NCBI RefSeq assembly: GCF_033115175.1
Contig: NC_084836.1
Span: forward strand, 64,771,297-64,835,296
Direction of reading: 5' to 3'
DNA: 64,000 nt
Origin: Lepus europaeus
Lineage: Eukaryota > Chordata > Mammalia > Lagomorpha > Leporidae
The notes beneath the pieces were generated by a model. That model saw only the letters and a program-made list of their open reading frames with translations, was not told where the DNA came from and searched no databases. The position numbers and the translations under genes are program-made. Below, in pieces: positions 1-9,895 of this stretch. How positions within the stretch are numbered: position 1 is the first letter of the stretch; each line of letters starts with the position of its first letter.

Positions 1-331
1 GATTTTTTTTTTTTTGACAGGCAGAGTGGATAGTGAGAGAGAGAGACAGAGAGAAAGGTCTTCCTTTTTGCCGTTGGTTCACCCTCCAATGGCCGCTGCG
101 GCCGGTGCATCTTGCTGATCCGAAGCCAGGAGCCAGGTGTTTCTCCTGGTCTCCCATGGGGTGCAGGGCCCAAGCACTTGGGCCATCCTCCACTGCCTTC
201 CCGGGCCACAGCAGAGAGCTGGCCTGGAAGAGGGGCAACCGGGACAGAACCCGGCACCCCGAGGGGGACTAGAACCCGGTGTGCCGGTGCTGCAAGGCGC
301 AGGATTAGCCTGTTAAGCCACGGCGCCGGCC
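1..331 (-). mobile_element. CSINE2, young subfamily
   Basis: Poly-T, GACAGGCAGAGTGGATAG, ending CACGGCGCCGGCC. Its left end abuts the window edge. Confidence 0.9.
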
Positions 332-619
332 TATGTATTTATTTGAAAGAGTTACCGAGAAAGAGGAAGAGACAGAGCAAGAGGTGTTCCATCGGCTGGT
401 TCGCTCCCCAAATGGCTGCAACAGCAAGTGCTGGGCCACGCTGAAGCCAGGAGCTTCACCTGGGTTTTCCATGGCAGGGGCCCAAACACTTGCTGCATTC
501 CAAGACCATTAGCAGGGAGCTAGGTTGGAAGTGGAGTAGCCAAGACATGAGTAGGTGCCCGTGTGGGATGCCGGAATCACAGGTGGCAGATTAACCCACT
601 AGGCCACAACACCAGCCCC
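332..619 (-). mobile_element. CSINE, older
   Basis: TATTTATTTGAAAGAG to CACAACACCAGCCCC. Directly abuts the previous SINE. The following 620-835 starts with a SINE-like AAATAAATAAATCTTTAAA tail and then holds about 200 bases I cannot assign. Confidence 0.8.
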
Positions 620-835
620 AAATAAATAAATCTTTAAACAAAAAGGTGTCTCTTTTTCTCTATGCGTCTCTGTCTTTATCTCTGTGCTTTTGAAATAAAG
701 TGAGAATAAATATTTATAAATTGCAACATGAATTTTAGAGGAGGTATTAAAATCATAGCAATAACGAAAGTGTTTCTGAGTTCTGATCCATTCTAGCCAA
801 TCAGCTGAACCTGAGGAAGGATTGGAGAACTCCAA

Positions 836-991
836 TTTTTTTTTTTAATTTGAGAGGCATAGAGAAAGAGACACCAGCCTCCAGTTCATCCTCCAACTGC
901 CCGGGAGCTGGGAACTCATGGGTGGCAGGAGCCCAACCTGCCAGCATTGCTTCTCCCAGGATGCATATTAGCAGGAAGCTGGAGACAGGAA
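836..991 (-). mobile_element. Old CSINE split by the provirus (tail half); head half at 6834-6876
   Basis: Poly-T, then degraded CSINE sequence up to AGCAGGAAGCTGGAGACAGGAA. The same element resumes after the 3' LTR (6834: GGAACTGGAGCTGAG...ATGGGATATGGACATC), so the retrovirus inserted into it. Confidence 0.75.
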
Positions 992-1010
992 TGTGGGAGA
1001 AATAAGACTT

Positions 1011-1364
1011 ACTTTTTATTTTTTATTTTTTGACAGGCAGAGTGGACAGTGAGAGAGAGAGAGAGACAGAGAGAAAGGTCTTCCTTTGCCGTTGGTTCAC
1101 CCTCCAATGGCCGCCGCGGCCGGCGCACTGCGGCCGGCGCACCACACTGATCCGAAGGCAGGAGCTAGGTGCTTCTCCTGGTCTCCCATGGGGTGCAGGG
1201 CCCAAGGACTTGGGCCATCCTCCACTGCACTCCCTGGCCACAGCAGAGAGCTGGCCTGGAAGAGGGGCAACCGGGACAGGATCGGTGCCCCGAGTGGTAC
1301 TAGAACCCGGTGTGCCGGCGCCGCAAGGCGGAGGATTAGCCTGTTGAGCCACGGTGCTGACCTA
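1011..1364 (-). mobile_element. CSINE2 in the 5' LTR
   Basis: Flanked by an 11-bp duplication AAATAAGACTT (1000-1010 and 1365-1375). Confidence 0.9.
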
Positions 1365-1819
1365 AAATAAGACTTTTCTATCAAAGCAAAGTGACTCCAC
1401 TTTAGATTGTAGTTTCTCTGCATCTTATCTTGTAAGACAAAGTTCCAGTTTTAAGTATGGTGTAAGCTGAAGATTCTAAAACTTGTGTAAGCCCTGTCCC
1501 CTCTTAATGCCACAAACCAGTTGCTGCCACATTTTTGCATCCTGTTTCATATGTGAGCTTTGCTACATCTGTAACCTGGCTGTCCAAAATTTCTACTTAG
1601 TGCCACTTCCTCATTCTGCTTAGATAATCACCAAGTAGATTGTAATCCTAAGCCTCAGCCAATGATGCAAAAGGTCAAAAGTCCACCCCCACCCCACCCC
1701 TCTTAAAAGACCAGGCAACTGCCCATTCAGAGTGCTTGCTACCTCAATTTAAAGATGGCAAAAAAAAAAAAAAAAAAAAAAAAAAGACAGTCACACACCC
1801 TTCTGCAGCCTTCTGCAGA

Positions 1820-1821
<2 letters not shown>

Positions 1822-1857
<36 letters not shown>

Positions 1858-2149
1858 ACAGGCAGAGTTAGACAGTGAGAGAGAGAGACAGAGAAAGGTC
1901 TTCCTTCCATTGGTTCACCCTCCAAATGGCTGCTGCGGCCAGTGCGCTAAGCCAATCCGAAGCCAGGAGCCAGGTGCTTCCTCCTGATCTCCCATGCAGA
2001 GTGCAGGGCCTAAGCACTTGGGCCATCCTCCACTGCCTTCCCGGGCCACAGCAGAAAGCTGGACTGGAATATGTCGCCCCGAATGGAACTAGAACCCGGG
2101 GTGCTGGTGCCGCAGATGGAGGATTAGCCTAGTGAGCCATGGCGCCAGC
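1822..2149 (-). mobile_element. CSINE in the 5' LTR
   Basis: Starts with about 35 T. Flanked by CCTTCTGCAGA copies (about 1809 and 2152). An adjacent poly-A run (1759-1785) is probably the remnant of another insertion. Confidence 0.85.
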
Positions 2150-2175
2150 AACCTTCTGCAGACATGAATAGCCTT

Positions 2176-2419
2176 GGGGCTGATGCTGTGGCATAGAAGG
2201 TTAAGTCTCTACCTGCAGTGCCAGCATCCCACGTGGGTGCTGGTTCAAGTTCTGGCTGCTCCACTTCTCATCCAGCTCCCTGCTAATGTGCCTGGGAAAG
2301 CAGTGGAGGATGGCCCAAGTGCTTAGACCCCTGAACCACGTGGGAGACTGAAAGAAGCTCCAGATTGTCCCACCTCTGGCCATTGCGAGCATCTGGAGAG
2401 TGGACCAGCAAATGGAAGA

Positions 2420-2457
<38 letters not shown>

Positions 2458-2478
2458 ACTGCCTTTCAAATAAATAAA

Positions 2479-2482
<4 letters not shown>
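2176..2482 (+). mobile_element. CSINE in the 5' LTR
   Basis: GGGGCTGATGCTGTGGC head, (CT)n, AAATAAATAAATA tail running into a (TA)n stretch. Confidence 0.85.
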
Positions 2483-2500
<18 letters not shown>

Positions 2501-2509
<9 letters not shown>

Positions 2510-2827
2510 TTGACAGGCAGAGTGGATAGTGAGAGAGAGAGACAGAGAGAAGGGTCTTCCTTTTTGCTGTTGGTTCACCCTCCAATGGCCACTGCAGCCG
2601 GCGCATCGCGCTGATCCGAAGCCAGGAGCCAGGTGCTTCTCCTGGTCTCCCATGCGGGTGCAGGGCCCAAGCACTTGGGCCATCCTCCACTGCCTTCCCG
2701 GGCCATAGCAGAGAGCTGGCCTGGAAGAGGGGCAACCGGGATAGAATCCGGCACCCCGAGGGGGACTAGAACCTGGTGTGCCGGCGCCGCAAGGCAGAGG
2801 ATTAGCCTGTTAAGCCACGGCGCCGAC
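2501..2827 (-). mobile_element. CSINE2 in the 5' LTR
   Basis: Tail-to-tail with the preceding SINE across an AT spacer. Ends CCACGGCGCCGAC, after which LTR sequence resumes. Confidence 0.88.
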
Positions 2828-2926
2828 ATAAATAAATATATTTTTAAAGTAACATGCCTTGTCCAGATATCCTTGTCTGTTGTGTGTGTCTTTGTTCGAC
2901 ACTGAGTCATAACTTCCAACAATTCT

Positions 2927-2944
2927 TGGGGGCTCCTTTGGAAT
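2927..2944 (+). other. Primer binding site, tRNA-Pro type
   Basis: TGGGGGCTCCTTTGGAAT, five bases after the 5' LTR end. It agrees at about 14 of 18 positions with the complement of the tRNA-Pro 3' end used by gammaretroviruses. Confidence 0.75.
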
Positions 2945-3194
2945 GGCCCATGAAAATGTGGAGGGACCTCCCCTCTGAGAAGACACATCACATTGCTACA
3001 TGGCAGTGGCCTCTGATCACCACCAAGAAGAGGTGACTTTTAAACCTAAACAACAACCAAACAAAACAAGCCTCTGGCTGATGAGGAAGCAAAAGGGCAG
3101 CAATTTTCATATCACTTCCCACCTTCCTACCCTCACCTCTAACCCTCTTTTTACCCAAAGAAAAGAAAACAATTAAAATAGGGGCTCACACAAA

Positions 3195-3395
3195 CACAGA
3201 AGGAAGATGGCTTCTTCCAGAAAAGAGGGGATGCCATCCAAACTCTTGATGAGGGAACTCACCCACCTCCATCAGAGAAGCCACTGGGGACCCCAGGCCG
3301 TGTATGGTGCAATTTTGTATGTTTATGGCAGTACAGGGATATATGCCATAGCCAAACAAGTGCCAGAAGGATGTCTCACCAAAAACAAAACAAAA
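3195..3395 (+). pseudogene. Retroviral pol remnant (integrase N-terminal zinc region)
   Basis: One frame (3207 onward) shows an H-x3-H-like LTHLHQRSH segment followed about 30 residues later by EGC, the spacing of the HHCC zinc-binding domain opening gammaretroviral integrases. The final Cys is replaced and the frame runs into an (ACAAA)n repeat. Recognised by pattern; partial and dead. Confidence 0.55.
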
Positions 3396-3433
3396 CAAAA
3401 CAAAACAACAAACAAAACAAAACAAAACAAAAA
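3384..3433 (+). repeat. (ACAAA)n simple repeat
   Basis: Imperfect AACAAAACAAA repeat at the end of the pol remnant. Confidence 0.85.
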
Positions 3434-3496
3434 ACAAACAGGTTCTGAGACAAGCACCCTTTGAGGGGAAAAGCCCTGGGTTAAGACTCTTCCAAA

Positions 3497-3695
3497 GGGG
3501 CCAGCGCTATGGCACAGTGGATTAATTTCCTGGCCTGAAGAGTCCATCCCATATGGGCGCCGGTTCAAGACCCAGCTGCTCCACTTCCGATCAAGCTCTC
3601 TGCTATGGTCTGGGAAAGCAGTAAGAGATGGCCCACGTCCTTGGGCAACTGCACCCACGTGGGAGACCCGGAAGAAGCTCCTGGCTCCTGGTTCT
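3497..3695 (+). mobile_element. CSINE, 3' truncated
   Basis: GGGGCCAGCGCTATGGC to GCTCCTGGCTCCTGG, with no A-rich tail. Confidence 0.8.
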
Positions 3696-3720
3696 TCCAA
3701 AGCATCCAAGTTGATTTTAC

Positions 3721-3721
<1 letters not shown>

Positions 3722-3760
<39 letters not shown>

Positions 3761-4077
3761 TTGACAGGCAGAGTGGACAGTAAGATAGAGAGACAGAGAG
3801 AAAGGTCTTCCTTTGCCGTTGGTTCACCCTCCAATGGCCGCCGCGGCTGGCGCACAGCGCTGATCCAATGGCAGGAGCCAGGTGCTTCTCCTGGTCTCCC
3901 ATGCAGGTGCAGGGCCCAAGCACTTGGGCCATCCTCCACTGTACTCCCGGGCCACAGCAGAGAGCTGGTCTGCAAGAGAGGCAACCGGGACAGAATCCGG
4001 CACCCCAACCGGAACTAGAACTTGGTGTGCCGGCGCCACTAGGCAGAGGATTAGCCTATTGAGCCGCGGCACAGGGC
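3722..4077 (-). mobile_element. CSINE2 with (TTA)n tail
   Basis: 16-bp duplication CCAAGTTGATTTTACT (3706-3721, 4078-4093). The tail has grown into a TTA microsatellite. Confidence 0.9.
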
Positions 4078-4213
4078 CCAAGTTGATTTTACTAAGAAGC
4101 CTTAAGTTTCTCCTTGTAGTTGTAGATCATTTAATTCATTGCATATAAGCTTTCCCCCTTCTTGGGGCAACAGCAAATAATGTTATTAAGGTCTTATTAA
4201 AAAATATTGTGTT

Positions 4214-4548
4214 GGGGTCAGTGCTGTGGCAAACAGGTTAATGCCCTGGCCTGAAGTGCCAGCATCCCATTTGGGCACTGGTTCTAGTCCCAGCTGCTCC
4301 ACTTCCAGTCCAGCTCTCTGCTATTGCCTGGGAAGGCAGTAGAAGATGGCCCAGGTCCTTGGGCCCCTGCACCCACGTGGGAGACCCGGAAGAAGCTCCT
4401 GGCTCCTGGCTTTGGATCGGCGCAGCTCCAGCCATTGCGGCCAACTGGGGAGTGAACCATCAGATGGAAGACCTCTCTCTCTCTACCTCTCCTTCTCTCT
4501 CCGTATAACTCTTTCAAGTAAATAAATAAATATTAAAAAAAAAAAAAA
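4214..4548 (+). mobile_element. CSINE
   Basis: GGGGTCAGTGCTGTGGC head, AAATAAATAAATATT tail followed by a (GAAA)n run to about 4580. Confidence 0.85.
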
Positions 4549-4700
4549 GAAAGAAAAGAAAGAAAGAGAGAAAGAAAAAGAGGGCCTCCCCACCGAAACC
4601 AGAAGGACGAGGATTCACATGCCCCGGGTCATCAAAAATCACGCTTACCTTGGGGGGGTCTAATTGTACTTCCTTCCTTCCTTCTTTCTTTCTTTCTTTC

Positions 4701-5021
4701 TTTTTTTTTTTTTTTTTTACTTTATTTGACAGAGTTAGTGAGAGAGAGAGACAGAGAGGAAGGTCTTCCTTCCGTTGGTTCATCCCCCAAATGGTCGCTA
4801 TGGCCGGAGCTACGCCAATCCGAAGCCAGGAGCCAGGTGCTTCTTCCTGGTCTCCCATGTGGATGCAGGCGCCCAAGCACTTGGGCCATCCTCCAGTGCC
4901 CTCCCAGGCCACAGCAGAGAGCTGGACTGGAAGAGGAGCAACTGGGACTAGAACCTGGGGCCCAAATGGGATGCTGGTGTCGCAGGTGGAGGATTAACCA
5001 AGTGAGCCACGGTGCCGGCCC
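4701..5021 (-). mobile_element. CSINE
   Basis: Poly-T preceded by a (CTTT)n run, ending CACGGTGCCGGCC. The short pieces 4581-4690 and 5022-5124 are probably provirus interior. Confidence 0.85.
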
Positions 5022-5124
5022 CTGTACCTCTTTCTTTTCTTCCCCACCGCCTGTCACCTCATTATCAAGGTCACCCAGCATCAAATGTCCCTCTCTCCAC
5101 TCAATTTGAATCAGATAGTTGCAT

Positions 5125-5441
5125 GGGCCGGCGCTGTGGCATAATGGGCTGGGCCTCTGACTGTGGTATACCATATGGGCACTGGTTCAAGTCCTGGCTG
5201 CTCCTCTTCTGATCCAGCTCTCAGCTATGGCTTAGGAAAGGAGCAGAGGATGGCCTGCGCCTGCATGAGAGAATTGGAGGAAACTCCTGGCTCCTGGCTT
5301 TGGATCGGCCCAGCTCCGGCCATTGTGGTCATTTGGGGAGTGAACCACCAGATGGAAGACTTCTCTCTCTATCTCTCCTTCTCTCTGTCTGTAATTGTGC
5401 CTCTCAAATAAATAAATAGAAAATCTTAAAAAAAAAAAAAA
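5125..5441 (+). mobile_element. CSINE
   Basis: GGGCCGGCGCTGTGGC to AAATAAATAAATAGAAAATC, poly-A. Confidence 0.85.
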
Positions 5442-5609
5442 CACACAAAAACTCAGGTTAATGACCCTTTCACTGACCTCATGGTTCAACAATTTGACAA
5501 GTCCAAGTCCTCACTAGGCAAAGTCTCCCATCTTATCAAGTTACTCTTACGAACACCAAAGCCAATTATTATTATCTAAATTTAAAGAAAAAAATACAAG
5601 TTTATAAGT

Positions 5610-5621
5610 AAGAGGGGGAGA
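5610..5621 (+). other. Polypurine tract before the 3' LTR
   Basis: AAGAGGGGGAGA ends one base before the TG of the 3' LTR, the position of the plus-strand primer in retroviruses. The 170 bases before it (5442-5609) are probably the residue of the env end. Confidence 0.75.
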
Positions 5622-5746
5622 TTGTGGGAGAAATAAATTCATCAAACCAAAGTGATTCCATTTTAGATTGTAGCCTCTCTTCATCTTATTTTGTAAGAAA
5701 AATTTTCAGTTCTAAGCATAGTATAAGTTAAAGATTCTAGAAATTG

Positions 5747-6068
5747 GGGTTGGCACTGTGGTGTTAACAGGTAAAGCCATCACCTACAGCATTGGCTTCC
5801 CATATGGGTACCAGTTCAAGTTCCGGTTGCTCCATTTCTGATCTAGCTCCCTGCTAATCCATCTGGGAAAGCAGCAGAAGATGGCCCAAAGGCTTAGGCC
5901 TGTGCACCCACATGGGAGACCCAGAACAACCTCCTGGTTTCTGGTTTCAGATTGGCCCAGCTCCAGCCATTGCAGCCATTTGGGGAGTGAACCAGTGGAT
6001 GGAAGGCCTTTCATTCTCTCTCGGTATGTAACTCTGCCTTTCAAATAAATAAATCTTTAAAAAAAATT
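5747..6068 (+). mobile_element. CSINE in the 3' LTR
   Basis: 14-bp duplication GATTCTA(G/A)AAATTG at 5733-5746 and 6069-6082. Confidence 0.88.
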
Positions 6069-6150
6069 GATTCTAAAAATTGTGTAAGTCAGCCCCATCT
6101 CATCTTAACACCACAAACCAATTGCTGCCCCGTTTTAGCATCCTGTTTCT

Positions 6151-6507
6151 TTTTTTTCATTTTCTTTTTTCTTTTTTGACAGGCAGAGTGGACAGTGAGA
6201 GAGAGAGATAGAGAGAAAGGTCTTCCTTTTTGCCGTTGGTTCACCCTCCAATGGCCGCCGCGGCCAGTGTGCTGCTGCTGGCGCACCACGCTGATCCGAT
6301 GGCAGGAGCCAGGTGCTTATCCTGGTCTCCCATGGGGTGCAGGGCCCAAGAACGTGGGCCATCTTCCACTGTACTCCCTGGCCAGAGCAGAGAGCTGGCC
6401 TGGAAGAGGGGCAACCGGGACAGGATCGATGCCCCGAGGGGGACTAGAACCCTGTGTGCCGGCGTCGCAAGGCAGAGGATTAGCCTATTGAGCCGCGGCG
6501 CCGGCCC
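6151..6507 (-). mobile_element. CSINE2 in the 3' LTR
   Basis: 13-bp duplication GCATCCTGTTTCT at 6138-6150 and 6508-6520. Confidence 0.9.
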
Positions 6508-6888
6508 GCATCCTGTTTCTATGTGAGCTTTGCCACATCTGCAAACTGGCTGTCCAAAATTTCTAGTCAGTGCCACTTCCTCATTCTGCTTAGACAACCA
6601 CCAGGTAGATTGTAAGCCCAAGCCTCAGCCAATGATGCAAAAGGTCAAACCACCCCCTCAACCCGCCCCCACCTTCCCTGCCTTAAGAGTAAAAGACTGG
6701 GTGGACAACTTACCGGGTGTGCTTGCTACCGGGGATTAGAGAAAGCTATGCACACTTCTGCAGAAGTAAAGTGCCTGTCCAGATAGCCTTGTCTCTTGTG
6801 TGTGTCTTTGTTCAACACCAGGATCTGCCAACAGGAACTGGAGCTGAGTATCATGGGATATGGACATCTGTGGTTTGTTGTTGTTGTT

Positions 6889-7112
6889 ATTGTTTTAACT
6901 TTTATTTAGTAAATATAAATTTCCAAAGTACAGTTTATGGATTACAATGGCTCCTCCCACCCCATAATTTCCCTCTCACTCGCACCCCTCCCATCTCCCG
7001 CTCCCATTCCATTCACATCAAGATTCATTTTCAATTATCTTTATATACAGAAGATCGATTTAGTATATATTAAGTAAAGATTTCATCAGTTTGCACCGTT
7101 TTGTTTTGTTTT
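6889..7112 (-). mobile_element. Antisense L1 3' end (rabbit-type 3' UTR)
   Basis: TTTTAACTTTTATTTAGTAAATATAAATTT..., then a polypyrimidine block (complement of the L1 3' UTR G-rich tract), then TTCACATCAAGATTCATTTTC. I recognise this as the common rabbit L1 terminus. A CSINE2 cuts it near 7113. Confidence 0.7.
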
Positions 7113-7462
7113 GTTTTTGTTTTTTTTAATTTTTGACAGGCAGAGTGGACAGTGAGAGAGAGAGACAGAGAGAAAGGTCTTCCTTTTGCCGTTGGTTCAC
7201 CCTCCAATGGCCGCCGCGGTAGCGCGCTGCGGCCGGCGCACCGCACTGTTCCGATGGCAGGAGCCAGGTGCTTCTCCTGGTCTCCCATGGGGTGCAGGGC
7301 CCAAGAACGTGGGCCATCCTCCACTGCACTCCCGGGCCATAGCAGAGAGCTGGCCTGGAAGAGGGGCAACCGGGATAGAATCCGGTGCCCCGACCGGGAC
7401 TAGAACCCAGTGTGCCGGCGCCGCAAGGTGGAGGATTAGCCTAGTGAGCCGCGGCGCCGGCC
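7113..7462 (-). mobile_element. CSINE2
   Basis: TTTTTGACAGGCAGAGTGG to GCGGCGCCGGCC. TTGTTTTGTT flanks both sides. Confidence 0.88.
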
Positions 7463-7475
7463 TTGTTTTGTTGTT

Positions 7476-7795
7476 TTTAAGATTTATTTGAAAGGCAGAG
7501 TTAACAGAGAAAAAGGGAAAAAAAGAAAGATCTTCCATCTGCTGGTTCACTCCCTAAATGGCCTCAATGGCCAGGGCTGGGCCAGACCAAAGCCAGGAGT
7601 CAGGAGCTTCATCCCAGTCTCCCACATGAGTGGCAGGGGCCCAAGGACTTGGGCCATCTTACACTACTTTCTCAGGTCATTAGCAGGGAGCTGGATCAGA
7701 AGTGGAACAGTCGGGAATCAAACGGCTTCCCATGCCATATCAGATGCTGGCATGGCAGGCGGCAGCTTAACCCACCATGCCACAATGCCAGACCC
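7476..7795 (-). mobile_element. CSINE, older
   Basis: TTAAGATTTATTTGAAAGG to CCACAATGCCAGACCC. 7796-8124 after it is unassigned: no gene, no SINE. Confidence 0.82.
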
Positions 7796-8180
7796 AGATA
7801 TGGGCACCTTAAACCGAGTCTTAAATGTTAGAATAAGCGCCTACCCTAGGAACCCGGATTTACAGCCAGTCTGTAAGAGCATAGGTGAGAACCTACTATT
7901 TGTGCACGGTGTCTGAAACGGGAGGAGGCACTCTTATGGGATGAGCCCTTACTCTCTGGGATCTGACACTGTCTGCAGGTAGTCAGAATTGAATTGGAGG
8001 ACACCAACAACCTGGTATCTGCTAGAGAATTGCTTGGTGTGTGGGAGAAAAAACCTCACACATCTTGAGTCAAAAGTGCTGTGCTCAGTGAAGGCAGAGA
8101 GTAGGAAAAAATGCACTTTTTCCCCCACCCTGTAAAACAGACTCAATACTATCCCTAGTAAAATCCCAATAACCATTTTT

Positions 8181-8570
8181 TTTTTTTTTTAGGTTTTCCT
8201 TTCTTTTTTTTTCTTTTCTTTTTCTTTCTTTTTTTTTTTTTTTTTTTTTTTTTTTTGACAGGCAGAGTGGATAGTGAGAGAGAGACAGAGAGAAAGGTCT
8301 TCCTTTTTGCCATTGGTTCACCCTCCAATGGCTGCTGTGGCCGGCGCACCACGCTGATCCGAAGCCAGGAGCCAGGTGCTTTTCCTGGTCTCCCATGCAG
8401 GTGCAGGGCCCAAGGACTTGGGCCATCCTCCACTGCCTTCCCAGGCCACAGCAGAGAGCTGGCCTGGAAGAGGGGCAACCGGGATAGAGTCCGGCACCCC
8501 GAGGGGGACTAGAACCCGGTGTGCCGGCGCCGCAAGGTGGAGGATTAGCCTGTTAAGCCATGGTGCCGGC
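8181..8570 (-). mobile_element. CSINE2 in L1
   Basis: 16-bp duplication CCCAATAACCATTTTT (8165-8180, 8571-8586). Long T-rich tail. Confidence 0.92.
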
Positions 8571-8595
8571 CCCAATAACCATTTTTAAAAACTGG

Positions 8596-8909
8596 GGGCC
8601 AGCGCCGCAGCTCAATAGGCTAATCCTCCACCTTGCGGCGCCGGCACACCGGGTTCTAGTCCCGGTCGGGGCGCTGGATTCTGTCCCGCTTGCCTCTCTT
8701 CCAGGCCAGCTCTCTGCTGTGGCCTGGGAGTGCAGTGGAGGATGGCCCAAGTGCTTGGGCCCTGCACCCCATAGGAGACCAGGAGAAGCACCTGGCTCCT
8801 GCCTTCGGATCAGCGCGGTGCGCCAGCAGCAGCGCGGCGGCCATTAGAGGGTGAACAATGGCAAAGGAAGACCTTTCTCTCTGTCTCTCTCTCTCACTGT
8901 CCACTCTGT

Positions 8910-8943
<34 letters not shown>
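8596..8943 (+). mobile_element. CSINE2 in L1, head-to-head with the previous copy
   Basis: GGGCCAGCGCCGCAGC head 25 bases from the head of the minus-strand copy. Ends CACTGTCCACTCTGTC and over 30 A. Confidence 0.9.
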
Positions 8944-8946
<3 letters not shown>

Positions 8947-9379
8947 CTGGGAAAGCTGATCTTCAAATTCATATGGAATTACAAGGGACCCAGAAGAGCC
9001 AAAATAATCTCGAAAAAGGGGAACAAAGTTTGAGAACTCACATGCTCAAATTTCAAAATCTATTCCAAAGCTACATATCAAAGCAGGGTGTCATTGGAAT
9101 ATGGAGAGGTATAGACCAATGGACCAGAATTGAAAGTTCAGAGATGAACTGAGAAATATATATGAGTAATCACTTAATGGATATTGGATTGTATTTTGGG
9201 GTGATAAAAAAAAACATTTTGGAACTAGATAGAATGAATTGAATGCCACTCACTGAATGGTTCACTTTATTTTTTTTTTTTTTTTTTTTTTTTTTCACAG
9301 AGGAGATTGGAGAGAATGAAAACACCCTTATTGGTGTACAATAAGGAATATGAATGGTTCACTTTAAAGTGGTTAATTT

Positions 9380-9895
9380 GGGAGCCAGGATTTGGTACAG
9401 TGGTTAAGATGCCACTTGGGACATCTTTTTTTTTTTTTTTTTTAAGATTTATTTTATTTATTTGAAAGACTGAGTTACAGAGAGAGGTAGAGACAGAGAG
9501 AGAGGTCTTCCATCCGCTGGTTCACTCCCCAGATGACCACATCGGCCAGAGCTGTGCCGATCCAAAGTCAGGAGCCAGGAGCTTCTTCTGGGTCTCCAAC
9601 GTGGGTGCAGGGGCCCAATCACTTGGGCCATCTTCTACTGCTTTCCCAGGTCACAGCAGAGAGCTGGACTAGAAGAGGAGCAGCCAGCACTTCAGGCCAG
9701 GGCTTTAACCCACTGCACCACAGCACCGGCCCCTACTTGGGACATCTTAACCCACATTGAACACATGGGTTTTAGTCCTGGCTTTGCTTCCAATTCCAGC
9801 TTCTTAATAGTGTGCACCCTGAGAGGCAACAGGTAACGAGTCCAGTACTTGAGTGTCTACCATGCATGTGGGAGATCTGGATTGAGTTCCTGGTT
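9380..9895 (+). mobile_element. Very old CSINE-like element, split
   Basis: Outer element GGAGCCAGGATTTGGTACAG...GATGCCACTTGGGACATC, resuming at 9733 (CTACTTGGGACATCTTAACCC) and decaying by about 9895. Interrupted by 9427-9732. Confidence 0.6.
9427..9732 (-). mobile_element. CSINE inside an older SINE
   Basis: Duplication ACTTGGGACATCTT on both sides. Poly-T, AAGATTTATTTTATTTATTTG to CAGCACCGGCCC. Confidence 0.85.

Larger units (their letters stand above)
992..2921 (+). repeat. 5' LTR of the provirus, interrupted by four SINEs
   Basis: Starts TGTGGGAGAAATAA, ends CCAACA. LTR sequence shows at 992-1010, 1365-1821, 2150-2175 and 2828-2921, with SINEs between. A CCAAT box (GCCAATGATGC near 1660) and a CTTAAAAG TATA-like box (about 1702) mark U3. 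Confidence 0.82.
992..6833 (+). mobile_element. Degraded endogenous retrovirus (class I, proline-tRNA type)
   Basis: Two related LTRs (992-2921 and 5623-6833, both swollen by SINEs) flank about 1.1 kb of non-SINE internal sequence. Supporting marks are TG...CA ends, primer binding site, polypurine tract, integrase-like remnant and a 4-bp duplication (GGAA at 988-991 and 6834-6837). Gag, most of pol and most of env are gone and no long frame survives. The LTRs show about 17 mismatches in about 110 aligned bases near their starts, so it is old. It cannot encode anything. Confidence 0.85.
5623..6833 (+). repeat. 3' LTR of the provirus, interrupted by two SINEs
   Basis: Starts TGTGGGAGAAATAA, ends GCCAACA. 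LTR sequence shows at 5623-5746, 6069-6150 and 6508-6833. It repeats the order of motifs of the 5' LTR, including AGCCTCAGCCAATGATGC. Confidence 0.83.
8125..9260 (+). mobile_element. L1 ORF2 fragment interrupted by two CSINE2 copies
   Basis: L1 pieces at 8125-8180, 8571-8595 and 8944-9260 read continuously: ACTCAATACTATCCCTAGTAAAATCCC, CCAATAACCATTTTT, then AAATTCATATGGAATTACAAGGGACC and GCCAAAATAATCTCGAAAAAGG. The last piece encodes a FKFIWNYKGPRRAKI-type segment of ORF2. The two SINEs are inverted to each other. Confidence 0.75.

Noticed and set aside
2176-2240. tRNA genes from the tRNA-like heads of CSINEs
   Set aside because: Box A/B-like motifs exist in every CSINE head, but the acceptor stem and cloverleaf are not maintained. 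They are SINE promoters.
2501-2827. CRISPR-like or tandem repeat array from recurring 300-bp blocks
   Set aside because: The recurring blocks are dispersed in both orientations with separate target duplications and A-rich tails, which is SINE retroposition.
992-6833. An intact or coding-competent retrovirus
   Set aside because: No long frame survives. The interior is mostly SINE, the LTRs have diverged, and gag and most of pol are absent.
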